Source: Bordetella parapertussis
GTDB lineage: Bacteria; Pseudomonadota; Gammaproteobacteria; Burkholderiales; Burkholderiaceae_B
Length of the DNA stretch: 17,941 bases
NCBI GenBank assembly: GCA_945882005.1
Contig: CAMCWG010000025.1
Location: 1-17,941 of the forward strand
Direction: 5' to 3'
The notes under the pieces are model-generated. The model saw only the letters and a list, made by a program, of their open reading frames with translations. It had not been told where the DNA came from and ran no database searches. This document shows positions 1-7,771 of this stretch, one piece after another (position 1 is the first letter of the stretch; each line of letters opens with the position of its first letter). The translations under genes and the position numbers were made by a program.

Positions 1-1204
1 AGTTTTTCATTTCATGATTGTCTACTTTTGCCGCATAGAGCTGGGTCCACGGGAAGGGTGTGAGCGGCACAACTGGCGATAAGATCAAATCATATCTTTC
101 TGTTGCGGCTGCGAAGGCACGCATGATGCGTGATTGTTCGAGATGGGCCCAGGCGCGATCTGCAAGCGTTATTGCGGAGGCAATGTCCATGTTGGCTCGA
201 ATATTTGGTCCCAGTGTTTCAGGATTTTTACGCCAAGTATCCGCAAACGCCGCCACAAAGTTTTCGGCACGCAAAATATCGAAGGCACGATCGGCTTCGG
301 TAAAATTCAAGTCAACAGGTTCGCACACATCCACCATCGGTGCGATGGCCTGAATGCGCTTGCGAAAAACGCGACGGTACTCTTCACTAACAATACAAAC
401 CCCGAAGTCTTCGGTGTAACCAATACGCAAATTAGATAAATCAATATGGCGCATCGGCCAGATGGTTGAGCCATCCACTGGATAGGCGAGGGGATCCATG
501 GGGTCTCGTCCAATGCTTGCACCCATTAAGAATGCCGTATCGGCAACTGTGCGTCCCATGGGCCCCAATACTGAAATCACGGACCAACCTAAAGCACGCC
601 CATCATTAGGAACGGTCCCCGGCGATGGACGCATGCCCACAACACCGCACATCGCGGCCGGTATGCGCAGCGACCCGCCGGTGTCAGAGCCTGTGCATAT
701 CGGTAAAAGATCGGTGGCGAGCGCGGCAGCCGAGCCGCCCGAAGAACCCCCTGCATTCAGGGTTGGGTTAAACGGGTTGCCAGTCGCGCCCCAGACCGGG
801 TTGCGTGAGTTAGCCCCAGCACCCATGTCTGGAACGTTCGTTTTGGCTGTGACGATTGCACCAGCTGCACGCAATCTTGCGACCAAGCTGTTATCTTGCG
901 AGGGGATGTTTCCGCGCAGTCCAATATTGCCGTAGGTCGTGAGCAGGTCTTTCGTGTCTTGCAGGTCTTTTACGCCAAGCGGTAACCCATGCAGCAACCC
1001 CAGCTTATCCCCTCGCATGACAGCGGCCTCAGCCTGTTTTGCAGTCGCGCGTGCACGGTCGAAGTCGGTCGCGGTAATTGCATTGATTGCTGGATTGTAT
1101 TGTTCAATACGCGCGATACAGGCATCCATTAATTCGACCGGCGAGATCGTCTTGGTACCAATCAGGCGACGTAGTTCAAGAGCTGAGAGTTCGGGTAGGT
1201 TCAT
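1..1204 (-). CDS. Amidase-signature family hydrolase (3' end outside window)
   Basis: Reading the minus strand from an ATG at 1204 gives about 401 codons with no stop before the left edge, so the C-terminus is missing. The product is an amidase-signature (AS) enzyme, a hydrolase of C-N amide bonds. The Lys-cisSer-Ser triad is visible: K79 in GVKD, S154 in the GGSSGGS motif and S178 in GSDTGGSLRIP; the 75- and 24-residue spacings are those of the family. The start is uncertain: an in-frame ATG at 1267 would add 21 residues, and neither start has a good Shine-Dalgarno sequence. I prefer 1204 because the protein then begins just before the usual N-terminal helix (LSALELRRLI). It diverges from the chromate transporter genes. 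The substrate cannot be told: AS enzymes include GatA, but the absence of gatC/gatB neighbours and the lack of GatA-specific context argue for a catabolic amidase. Confidence 0.93.
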   Translation of the reverse strand, partial: MNLPELSALELRRLIGTKTISPVELMDACIARIEQYNPAINAITATDFDRARATAKQAEAAVMRGDKLGLLHGLPLGVKDLQDTKDLLTTYGNIGLRGNIPSQDNSLVARLRAAGAIVTAKTNVPDMGAGANSRNPVWGATGNPFNPTLNAGGSSGGSAAALATDLLPICTGSDTGGSLRIPAAMCGVVGMRPSPGTVPNDGRALGWSVISVLGPMGRTVADTAFLMGASIGRDPMDPLAYPVDGSTIWPMRHIDLSNLRIGYTEDFGVCIVSEEYRRVFRKRIQAIAPMVDVCEPVDLNFTEADRAFDILRAENFVAAFADTWRKNPETLGPNIRANMDIASAITLADRAWAHLEQSRIMRAFAAATERYDLILSPVVPLTPFPWTQLYAAKVDNHEMKN

Positions 1205-1305
1205 GATCTGTTCAATAGAAAAATTACTGGTGGTCGGTTTGCTTTGAGTATAGTCTGAGGATTGCATTGTGGCGTGCTTTGCGCCGGCATTACGATCTCA
1301 TACTC

Positions 1306-1935
1306 ATGACTCAACCTACACCGATGCAGGCTTCGCAGACACCGAACCACACGCCAGCAGTGCCCGAAAAGCCAACTCCAAATATTCGTAGTATTTTTTT
1401 TGAATTTCTGTTGATCGGCTTGGTTAGCTTTGGTGGTGGCATTATGGCTTATGAGCGCCGCTTGTTGCTTGAAAAGCGTAAGTGGCTCACGAACGATGAG
1501 TTCATGGCGATTCTCGCCATGGGCCAGACGATGCCAGGTTTGAACTCCGTTAATTTGGCGATGCTGTCTGGTGATCGAATTCGTGGCTTAGCAGGTGCGT
1601 TTGCCGCTGTCTTTGGTCTGATTTCACCTGGTGTGTGCTTTGTCCTAGCAGCAGCCGTGGCCTATAGCCAAGGAGCTGACTACCCTTTGGCGAATGTACT
1701 TTTAGCGGGTGTATCAGCAGGAGCGACTGGTTTAATTGCGTCAGTTACCTTACGCATCGGAAGGCCGCATTTCAAGCGCGTGAAATCAGTGCCGGTCATT
1801 CTTGCGACCTTTGTGTGTATGAGTTTCTTTAAGCTCTCGCTTGTGACGGTGTTGCTCATTATGGTGCCAATCGGTTTGTGGTTACACCGTCCTGCCTCTG
1901 GCTTGATAGAAATCGACGCAGAGAAAAAACAATGA
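1306..1935 (+). CDS. Short-chain chromate transporter, first subunit (CHR family)
   Basis: A 209-residue half-size CHR-family membrane protein. A Pro/Thr-rich N-terminal tail of about 25 residues precedes the CHR domain. The domain shows the FGGG motif after the first hydrophobic segment and the MGQTMPGLNSVNLAM stretch followed by GDRIRG, both typical of ChrA N-terminal halves; several hydrophobic segments follow. Known short-chain CHR proteins work as pairs from adjacent genes and export chromate, conferring resistance; other anions are possible. The gene overlaps its partner by 4 bases (ATGA). Start choice: ATG 1306 lacks a clear ribosome site; a TTG at 1267 preceded by TGAGGA (1256-1261) would add 13 residues and is a real alternative. 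Confidence 0.9.
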   Translation: MTQPTPMQASQTPNHTPAVPEKPTPNIRSIFFEFLLIGLVSFGGGIMAYERRLLLEKRKWLTNDEFMAILAMGQTMPGLNSVNLAMLSGDRIRGLAGAFAAVFGLISPGVCFVLAAAVAYSQGADYPLANVLLAGVSAGATGLIASVTLRIGRPHFKRVKSVPVILATFVCMSFFKLSLVTVLLIMVPIGLWLHRPASGLIEIDAEKKQ

Positions 1936-2465
1936 GCGTCTTGCTTCAGCTCGCCTTGACCTTCAGCATGCTTTCGGTGCTTGCTGTGGGTGGTGGCACA
2001 GCAGTGCTGCCAGAGATGCAAAACGTTTTGGCTATGCGCTTTGGTCTCGATCGTCTTGAGTTTGTACATATCTATAGTATGGGCCAGCTATCACCCGGCC
2101 CAAACATGTTGATGGTCGTGATCTTCGGCTACAAGATTGAGGGGTTCCTGGGGGCGGCAGTGGTGTTGCTGTCTTTCTTATTGCCTTCAAGCGTCTTGTG
2201 TTTATCCGTTGGACGGCTCTGGCACAAAATCGGTGAGCGTCCTTGGCGACGCGCGGTACAAAACGCGATGGAGCCGATTGCGATTGGCTTAATGTGCTCG
2301 GGTGTTTATGCCGTGGCACAAGGTGCGATTAATGGACTTTTGTCTGCAGCGCTCGCACTAACCACTTTGACGCTGATCATGCTCACGCGCATCAATACAA
2401 TGGTTTTAATTTTGGGCGCAGGTGTCGTTGGCGGCGCGTTGATGTATGTCTTCGGCTGGCGCTGA
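1932..2465 (+). CDS. Short-chain chromate transporter, second subunit (CHR family)
   Basis: A 177-residue CHR-domain membrane protein, the second half of the pair. It shows VGGGTAVLPEMQ near the N-terminus and MGQLSPGPNML, the signature equivalent to MGQTMPG in the partner. About five hydrophobic segments can be seen. The ATG at 1932 overlaps the upstream TGA (ATGA), which argues for translational coupling and equal stoichiometry; an upstream in-frame start at 1878 would lie within the first gene and is less likely. The two half-proteins probably insert with opposite topology and form one transporter, as known for other short-chain CHR pairs. The next gene (DUF167) starts 20 bases before this gene ends. 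Confidence 0.9.
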   Translation: MSVLLQLALTFSMLSVLAVGGGTAVLPEMQNVLAMRFGLDRLEFVHIYSMGQLSPGPNMLMVVIFGYKIEGFLGAAVVLLSFLLPSSVLCLSVGRLWHKIGERPWRRAVQNAMEPIAIGLMCSGVYAVAQGAINGLLSAALALTTLTLIMLTRINTMVLILGAGVVGGALMYVFGWR

Positions 2466-2763
2466 CGCTACGTTTCCCGCTTGGTTGATTCTTTCGAAAG
2501 ACGGAATCGATCTCTTGTTACATTGCCAGCCCGGCGCGAAATTGTCGCGTGTCGTGGGTGAGCATGATGGACGACTGAAGGTCGCACTAAATGCGCCAGC
2601 AGTTGAAAATCGCGCCAACGAAGTTCTGGTTGCTTGGATTGCAGAGCAACTATCAATCCCGCGTCGTCAGGTAGAGCTAGTATCGGGACAGACTGGTCGA
2701 AAAAAACGGCTAAGGCTTGCAGGGGTCACCGCGCAAGCCGTTGTCACGGTCTTACTCGTTTAA
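2446..2763 (+). CDS. DUF167 / YggU-family protein
   Basis: A 105-residue small soluble protein of the DUF167 (YggU) family. The family pattern is visible: PAWL at 12-15, then [38 protein letters not shown], and a C-terminal [12 protein letters not shown]. The family usually has APPVDGKAN; here it reads APAVENRAN. The biochemical function of the family is not established. The ATG at 2446 lies inside the end of the upstream transporter gene, so translation is probably coupled. The 3' end overlaps fabI, which is on the other strand, by 12 bases. Confidence 0.88.
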   Translation: MSSAGADATFPAWLILSKDGIDLLLHCQPGAKLSRVVGEHDGRLKVALNAPAVENRANEVLVAWIAEQLSIPRRQVELVSGQTGRKKRLRLAGVTAQAVVTVLLV

Positions 2764-3537
2764 GCCCGCAACGATATTTGAGAACCCTGAATCGACATGA
2801 ATGATTTCACCGGTTACGCCAGCTGAAAGGTCTGAAAGCAGGAACGCTGCGACATTGCCAACTTGTTCAATCGTAACGTTGCGACGCATTGGGGCGTTGG
2901 CCTCTACAAACTTCAAAATACTGGAGAAGTCTTTGATGCCACTGGCTGCTAAGGTCTTGATCGGACCGGCGGAAATCCCGTTTGAGCGAATACCTTCTGG
3001 GCCTAGGTTAGCCGCGAGGTAACGGACCGATGCTTCTAGTGAAGCTTTGGCCAGACCCATAGTGTTGTAGTTGGTCATGGCTTTTTCAGCGCCGAGATAG
3101 GTCAAGGTGAGCAGGGCACCATTGCGACCCTGCATCATTGGGCGAGCGGCTTTTGCCAGTGCCGGGAAGCTGTAAGCGGAAATGTCGTGCGCAATACGGA
3201 AAGCCTCGCGCGAAAGGCCATCGAGAAACTGCCCTGCAATCGCTTCGCGAGGCGCAAAACCAATGGAGTGCACCAAGCCATCAAGACCGTCCCAGTGCTT
3301 GCCTAGCTCTGTAAACGTTGCTTCGATTTGACTGTCTTCTGCCACATCGCAGGGCAAGACGATTTGGCTACCGAATTCTGCAGCAAATTCCTTCACGCGC
3401 TCCTCAAAGCGCTCGCCGACAAACGTGAAGGCTAACTCAGCACCTTGTTCGTGACACGCCTTGGCGATGCCGTATGCGATCGAACGATTCGAGATGACGC
3501 CTGTAATCAGAATACGTTTGCCAGAGAGAAAGCCCAT
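2752..3537 (-). CDS. fabI: Enoyl-[acyl-carrier-protein] reductase (NADH), FabI
   Basis: A 261-residue protein that reduces trans-2-enoyl-ACP in the last step of each round of fatty-acid elongation. It shows the FabI form of the short-chain dehydrogenase fold: an [15 protein letters not shown] nucleotide-binding loop, CDV at 63-65, SIGFAP at 91-96, and the catalytic Y147, Y157 and K164 (Y-x6-K), close to the E. coli positions. G93 and M160, in the region where triclosan-resistance changes occur in E. coli, look like wild type. Length is normal. An AGGA at 3545-3548 sits 7 bases before the ATG. It lies 43 bases downstream of mltD on the same strand and may be co-transcribed or have its own promoter. 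Confidence 0.97.
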   Translation of the reverse strand: MGFLSGKRILITGVISNRSIAYGIAKACHEQGAELAFTFVGERFEERVKEFAAEFGSQIVLPCDVAEDSQIEATFTELGKHWDGLDGLVHSIGFAPREAIAGQFLDGLSREAFRIAHDISAYSFPALAKAARPMMQGRNGALLTLTYLGAEKAMTNYNTMGLAKASLEASVRYLAANLGPEGIRSNGISAGPIKTLAASGIKDFSSILKFVEANAPMRRNVTIEQVGNVAAFLLSDLSAGVTGEIIHVDSGFSNIVAGLNE

Positions 3538-3580
3538 GGAATGGTCCTAAAAGTGAAATAAAAGATATACGAAGTGTAGA

Positions 3581-4882
3581 TTAACTCCGAGACCCGGTAC
3601 CCGGGATTCGGAGTTTCATTCCTATCCGAACGGTATCGGATTTTAGATTGTTAAGTGCGCGCAGTGTAGCAACCGTTGTGCCGTAGCGACGGGCGATCGT
3701 TGCGAGAGACTCACCGTTGCTAACTGTATGGGTTCGCACCGTTTGTGCTGCGGCTATTTGCGGCGTGATTCGAATGCCCTGTGCGGCTGGCGTTGGGATC
3801 AAGAGGGACTGGTCGCCGGCGCTTCTGACGCTGACAGGGATCCGGTTGGCTTCGCGTAGTCGAGATTCCGGGATACCGAATTTTGCAGCAATAGAGGCAA
3901 AGGTTTCGCCTTGTTGAGCTTCGTACATTTTCCAGCTCGACAGTTCACCTTTGTATTGGGCGAGATTAGTTTTGAATATATCTACTTTGTCGCGCGGCAA
4001 AATCACGACGTGGTCCTCTTGAGGTGATATTAGAGGCTGATTGAATGATGGGTTAAGTGCCTGAAAGTCTTCAATTGGCATTTCAGCGAGCTCTGCTGCA
4101 ACAGTAAAGTCAACGTTGACAGTCTTCTTTACCGTTACGAAATAAGGCTCATTGCTTACCTCTGGCAACAGAACAGCATACCGTTCCGGATCCGCGACAA
4201 TATTTTTGATTGCCTGTAACTTCGGTACGTAGTTACGGGTTTCGTCCGGCATATTGAGAGACAAATAATCGGTAGGTTTACCGGCAGCCATGTTGCGGGT
4301 GACTGCGCGCTTTACTGAGCCTTCTCCCCAGTTGTATGAGGCGAGTGCGAGATACCAGTCGCCCTGGAACTCAAAGAGATACGAAAGGTAGTCGAGCGCT
4401 GCCTTGGTAGAGGCAATCGGGTCGCGTCGTTGGTCGTGCCACCAATCTTGTTTGAGCTTAAATTGTGTGCCGGTGCTGGGGATAAACTGCCACAAACCCG
4501 AGGCCTTTGCGCGGGAGTAGGCAACTGGGTTGTATGCACTTTCGACAAACGGGAGAAGCGCTAACTCGGTAGGCAGGCCTCGCCGGTTGATCTCTTCAAC
4601 GATGTAATACAAATACTTGCCCGCGCGCGAGGCCATGCGTTGCATTGCCTCTGGATGAGAGGCGTAGTATCGCGTCCATTTATCGACGAGCGGAGTGTTC
4701 AAATTAGGGATGGCGTAACCCCGACGAATGCGCTCCCAGGCATCTAAGGCTGGCACGGTCAGGTCGATTGTGCGTGAAGTGTCTTGCGCGACTAGACGCC
4801 CGCTACCGTCCGAGAGACCTGCGCAGCCAGTCAAACACACCAAGAAGACGTAAACAAGAGCGCGAAATTTTTGCATCAGCAT
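3581..4882 (-). CDS. mltD: Membrane-bound lytic murein transglycosylase D
   Basis: An outer-membrane lipoprotein that cleaves peptidoglycan glycan strands with 1,6-anhydro product formation. With the ATG at 4882 (433 residues) there is a short hydrophobic signal and a lipobox LTGC with the acylated cysteine at residue 20. The SLT domain follows, with the catalytic glutamate in LPFVESAYNP (about residue 114) and the motif SGLWQFIPSTG. Two LysM peptidoglycan-binding repeats lie at roughly 320-366 and 384-429. The ATG at 4882 shares a base with the gloB stop (TGATG), suggesting translational coupling; a GTG at 4903 would add 7 residues and is possible. The link to gloB is also known in enterobacteria. 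Confidence 0.95.
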   Translation of the reverse strand: MLMQKFRALVYVFLVCLTGCAGLSDGSGRLVAQDTSRTIDLTVPALDAWERIRRGYAIPNLNTPLVDKWTRYYASHPEAMQRMASRAGKYLYYIVEEINRRGLPTELALLPFVESAYNPVAYSRAKASGLWQFIPSTGTQFKLKQDWWHDQRRDPIASTKAALDYLSYLFEFQGDWYLALASYNWGEGSVKRAVTRNMAAGKPTDYLSLNMPDETRNYVPKLQAIKNIVADPERYAVLLPEVSNEPYFVTVKKTVNVDFTVAAELAEMPIEDFQALNPSFNQPLISPQEDHVVILPRDKVDIFKTNLAQYKGELSSWKMYEAQQGETFASIAAKFGIPESRLREANRIPVSVRSAGDQSLLIPTPAAQGIRITPQIAAAQTVRTHTVSNGESLATIARRYGTTVATLRALNNLKSDTVRIGMKLRIPGTGSRS

Positions 4883-5700
4883 CAACGGAAGTTGTTTTTC
4901 CACTCACGCAGCGCAGCGAAGACCTCGACAGGGCTTGCAAGTGTGCGTTGTGCCCGTAGGGCAGCGGCTTGCGCAACGGTCGGTTGCCGTACGCGCATGA
5001 AAGGGTTGCAGGCAAGCTCTTGGGCGATTGTGCTTGGCAGGGTGGGTTCGTCTTGGTCCCTTGTCTTTTGCGCCGCCTCTTGCCAGCGCGCTAGCACTTG
5101 ATTGTCTGGCTCGACGGCACGGGCCCAGCGCATATTCGATAAGGTGTACTCGTGCGCGCAATAGACCCGGGTTTGTGGCGGCAGCGCGGCAAGCTTGCCC
5201 ATCGAGGCATCCATTTGGGCTGGGGTCCCTTCAAAGAGCCGCCCACAACCCGCCGCAAATAGCGTGTCCCCGCAAAAAAGTATGGAGTCACCCTCAAACG
5301 TACCTGCGTAGGCGATGTGTCCGGCCGTGTGCCCGGGCACGTCTAGAACGGATAGGCGTAAACCGAGCGATGTATCTTCGACCGTATCGGTCTCTTGGAG
5401 GGGGGTGTCGCAGACGGGCAGCACTTCGGAGGCAGGGCCGAAGACATGGGCGCCCGAATGCGCGACTAAATCGGCTACGCCACCCACATGGTCTTGATGG
5501 TGATGGGTGAGTAAAATACTGACAAGCTTTAGGTTGTGGCGCTTCAGGGTGTCTAATACCGGTGCGGATTGCCCCGGATCGACGACTGCAGCGATGTGCC
5601 CGTTGGTCAGCAGCCAGATGTAGTTGTCGCTAAAAGCCCTGATTGGGTAAATGCCCGGGGCAAGGTGGTTCGCAACTGTTTTTTCAGCAGGCATCTTCAA
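4882..5700 (-). CDS. gloB: Hydroxyacylglutathione hydrolase (glyoxalase II)
   Basis: A 272-residue metallo-beta-lactamase-fold enzyme that hydrolyses S-D-lactoylglutathione to D-lactate and glutathione, completing methylglyoxal detoxification in the cytosol. The dinuclear metal site is visible: THHHQDH, then the histidine in VPGHTAGH, the aspartate in FCGDTLF and the histidine in YCAHEYT. The C-terminal glyoxalase II region with NPFMR is present, which separates it from generic metallo-beta-lactamase proteins. It is slightly longer than typical because of about 15 N-terminal residues; ATG 5694 is an alternative start. Only 13 bases separate its start from the divergent methyltransferase start, so each promoter must lie inside the other gene or overlap it. 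Confidence 0.96.
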   Translation of the reverse strand: MKMPAEKTVANHLAPGIYPIRAFSDNYIWLLTNGHIAAVVDPGQSAPVLDTLKRHNLKLVSILLTHHHQDHVGGVADLVAHSGAHVFGPASEVLPVCDTPLQETDTVEDTSLGLRLSVLDVPGHTAGHIAYAGTFEGDSILFCGDTLFAAGCGRLFEGTPAQMDASMGKLAALPPQTRVYCAHEYTLSNMRWARAVEPDNQVLARWQEAAQKTRDQDEPTLPSTIAQELACNPFMRVRQPTVAQAAALRAQRTLASPVEVFAALREWKNNFR

Positions 5701-5713
5701 TTATGGGAAGCAC

Positions 5714-6505
5714 GTGTCAACAACACAATCGTCCATTGTAAGTCTCGGCGACTGGTTGCAAACCGATTCCGGGCAATATGCCCGCGAGTGGGAGCAGTCT
5801 AGGTTCGATGCGATCGTTGCGGATGTGTTTGGCTATAACGCCATTCAGCTTGGCACGCCCGAATTAGACCTGTTACGTGCCAACCGTATGCCGGTTAAGG
5901 CGTATTGCGGCGCAGCATTACCCACAGAAATGCAGAGTCAGGATTGGGTGGGGGTGGTCCAAGCCGAGCCTGAATTTCTACCCTTCGAGACGCAAAGCAT
6001 TGATTTATTAGTGTTATTTCACGGCTTAGAGTTAACTGAGCATCCGCATGAGGTCTTGCGCGAGGTGGATCGTGTTCTTGTGCCTGAGGGGCGGATTGTC
6101 TTATCTGGCTTCAATCCTTGGAGTTTATGGGGAGCACGGAACCGCTTGCCGGGCAAAAACTACTTGCCAGTGCCCTCTCATGCCCAAGTTTCACTCCCAC
6201 GGTTAAAGGATTGGTTCAAACTTCTTTCATTTGATATCGATTTAGGTCACTTTGGTTGTTATGTTCCGCCATTTGGCACTAAAAAGTGGATCGAGCGGTT
6301 TTCTTTTGCAGAGCAGGCGGGTAATCGCTGGTGGCCAGTGTGCGGGGGCATCTATGTCGTGTCCGCCGTAAAGCGCGTGCCAGGTATGCGACTACTCACT
6401 CCTCGCTGGAAGGCCCGTCAGTCTAAGCGTGTGGCTGCCCGTGCAGCTGGCGTTGCCCTTCAACACAACACCGACCGGGTCATTGAGCGCCCGGATCATC
6501 ACTAA
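5714..6505 (+). CDS. YafS-like putative SAM-dependent methyltransferase
   Basis: A protein of about 263 residues in the place of E. coli yafS (between gloB and rnhA). The Methyltransf_11-like part is recognisable as LPFETQSIDLLVLFHGLELT, then HPHEVLREVDRVLVPEGRIVLSGFNPWSLWG. The usual motif I (GxGxG) near the N-terminus is poorly preserved: the segment reads IQLGTPELDLL. SAM binding is therefore inferred from the family, not from a clear motif. I chose the GTG at 5714, just before the conserved SLGDWLQT segment and with GGGA at 5705-5708; the frame is open from an ATG at 5651, but that would overlap gloB by 50 bases. Substrate unknown. rnhA follows after 9 bases. Confidence 0.85.
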   Translation: MSTTQSSIVSLGDWLQTDSGQYAREWEQSRFDAIVADVFGYNAIQLGTPELDLLRANRMPVKAYCGAALPTEMQSQDWVGVVQAEPEFLPFETQSIDLLVLFHGLELTEHPHEVLREVDRVLVPEGRIVLSGFNPWSLWGARNRLPGKNYLPVPSHAQVSLPRLKDWFKLLSFDIDLGHFGCYVPPFGTKKWIERFSFAEQAGNRWWPVCGGIYVVSAVKRVPGMRLLTPRWKARQSKRVAARAAGVALQHNTDRVIERPDHH

Positions 6506-6514
6506 GTAGAGCGC

Positions 6515-6967
6515 ATGCAAAACGAAGAAGCAGTTGAGATCTGGACCGATGGCGCTTGCAAAGGGAACCCAGGCCCAGGAGGTTGGGGCGCTTTACTGAA
6601 AATGGGGGGCGTTGAAAAGACGCTACATGGCGGAGAACCACTGACAACCAATAATCGGATGGAAATGCTCGCCGTGATTGAAGCCTTGGGCGCTTTAAAG
6701 CGCCCTTGCAAAGTGCTGTTGCATGTCGACTCTCAGTACGTCATGAAAGGGATGACGGAGTGGATTCATAGTTGGAAGCTACGTGGCTGGCGTACTGCCG
6801 ACAAAAAGCCGGTGAAGAATGCAGACCTTTGGCAACGAATGGATGAGGAAGTGGCCAAGCATTCGATCTCCTGGAAGTGGGTCAAAGGCCATGCGGGCGA
6901 TCCGGGTAATGAGCGTGCTGACCTGTTGGCTAACCGCGGTGTTGAAGAAGCGCGCGCCAAGATGTGA
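6515..6967 (+). CDS. rnhA: Ribonuclease HI
   Basis: A 150-residue enzyme that degrades the RNA strand of RNA-DNA hybrids (R-loops, primers). All catalytic residues are visible: D12 in [17 protein letters not shown]50 in NNRMEM, D72 in HVDSQYV, H126 in VKGHAG and D136 in NERADLLA. The basic handle region ([20 protein letters not shown]) is present, as in E. coli. Length is normal. It lies in a run methyltransferase-rnhA-dnaQ on the same strand; in E. coli rnhA and dnaQ are divergent. The gene contains a perfect 18-base palindrome at 6688-6705. Confidence 0.98.
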   Translation: MQNEEAVEIWTDGACKGNPGPGGWGALLKMGGVEKTLHGGEPLTTNNRMEMLAVIEALGALKRPCKVLLHVDSQYVMKGMTEWIHSWKLRGWRTADKKPVKNADLWQRMDEEVAKHSISWKWVKGHAGDPGNERADLLANRGVEEARAKM

Positions 6968-7027
6968 GAGGTATGATGTCCTGCCTCATTACTTGTTTGT
7001 TATTTTTTACTGAATGGTTTGAATCGT

Positions 7028-7771
7028 ATGCGCTGGATAATCCTCGATACTGAAACAACGGGACTCGATCCTGCGCACGGACATCGCGTCATTGAGATCG
7101 GTGCAGTCGAAGTATTGAACCGCACGGTAACGGGCAATCATTTTCATACATACTTGAATCCAGATCGCGATAGCGATCCAGGTGCGCTAGATGTGCACGG
7201 TTTAACAACGGAATTTTTGTCCGATAAGCCGAGATTCAAAGATCAGGCGGATGATTTTCTGAAGTTTATTGAAGGCGCTGAACTGATTATTCATAATGCG
7301 CCCTTCGACCTTAAATTCTTGAACGCTGAGCTCGCTCGTTTAGAGCGCGATACCGTGACGAATTTCTGCGCGGGCGTGACAGACTCTTTGGCACATGCCA
7401 AAACGCTACATCCTGGTAAACGTAATTCGCTAGATGCTTTGTGTGAGCGCTATGGGGTGTTGAACTCACATCGTACTTTGCACGGTGCATTACTTGATTC
7501 ACGCCTATTGGCGGAAGTCTGGCTTGCCATGACACGCGGGCAAGACAGTTTGATGATCGATCAATTTGATGTGCCCTCTAAGGAGGGCGTTGCAGCCAAT
7601 ACGCATCGCAGTGATGTCGCCAAGCTTGGAGTGATTTTGCCTAGTGCACAAGAGCTCGAGGCACACGAAAAGTATTTGGCTGCACTCGACAAATCAGTCA
7701 AAGGTAAGTGTCTATGGCGCACCTTGGATGAAGGCACGCCCGTCGACACTGCTGCGAGCAAAGCTACTTAA
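7028..7771 (+). CDS. dnaQ: DNA polymerase III epsilon subunit (3'-5' proofreading exonuclease)
   Basis: A 247-residue proofreading exonuclease of the replicative polymerase. DEDDh motifs: ExoI D7 and E9 in ILDTETTGLDP, ExoII D94 in HNAPFDLKFL, ExoIII H152 and D157 in LHGALLDSRLLAEVW. After the exonuclease domain comes QDSLMI (172-177), at the place where the E. coli protein has its beta-clamp-binding motif QTSMAF; I infer the same role. A C-terminal tail that would bind the alpha subunit follows. The ATG at 7028 gives the usual MR-hydrophobic-DTETTGL start; a TTG at 7019 would add three residues. The stop codon overlaps the convergent enolase-family gene by 4 bases. Confidence 0.97.
   Translation: MRWIILDTETTGLDPAHGHRVIEIGAVEVLNRTVTGNHFHTYLNPDRDSDPGALDVHGLTTEFLSDKPRFKDQADDFLKFIEGAELIIHNAPFDLKFLNAELARLERDTVTNFCAGVTDSLAHAKTLHPGKRNSLDALCERYGVLNSHRTLHGALLDSRLLAEVWLAMTRGQDSLMIDQFDVPSKEGVAANTHRSDVAKLGVILPSAQELEAHEKYLAALDKSVKGKCLWRTLDEGTPVDTAASKAT

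Noticed and set aside
60..935. Several plus-strand open frames at the left end
   Set aside because: They are antisense to the clearly conserved amidase frame and have no family resemblance.
5028..5510. 160-codon plus-strand frame inside gloB
   Set aside because: Antisense to gloB, with composition typical of a shadow frame and no recognisable motif.
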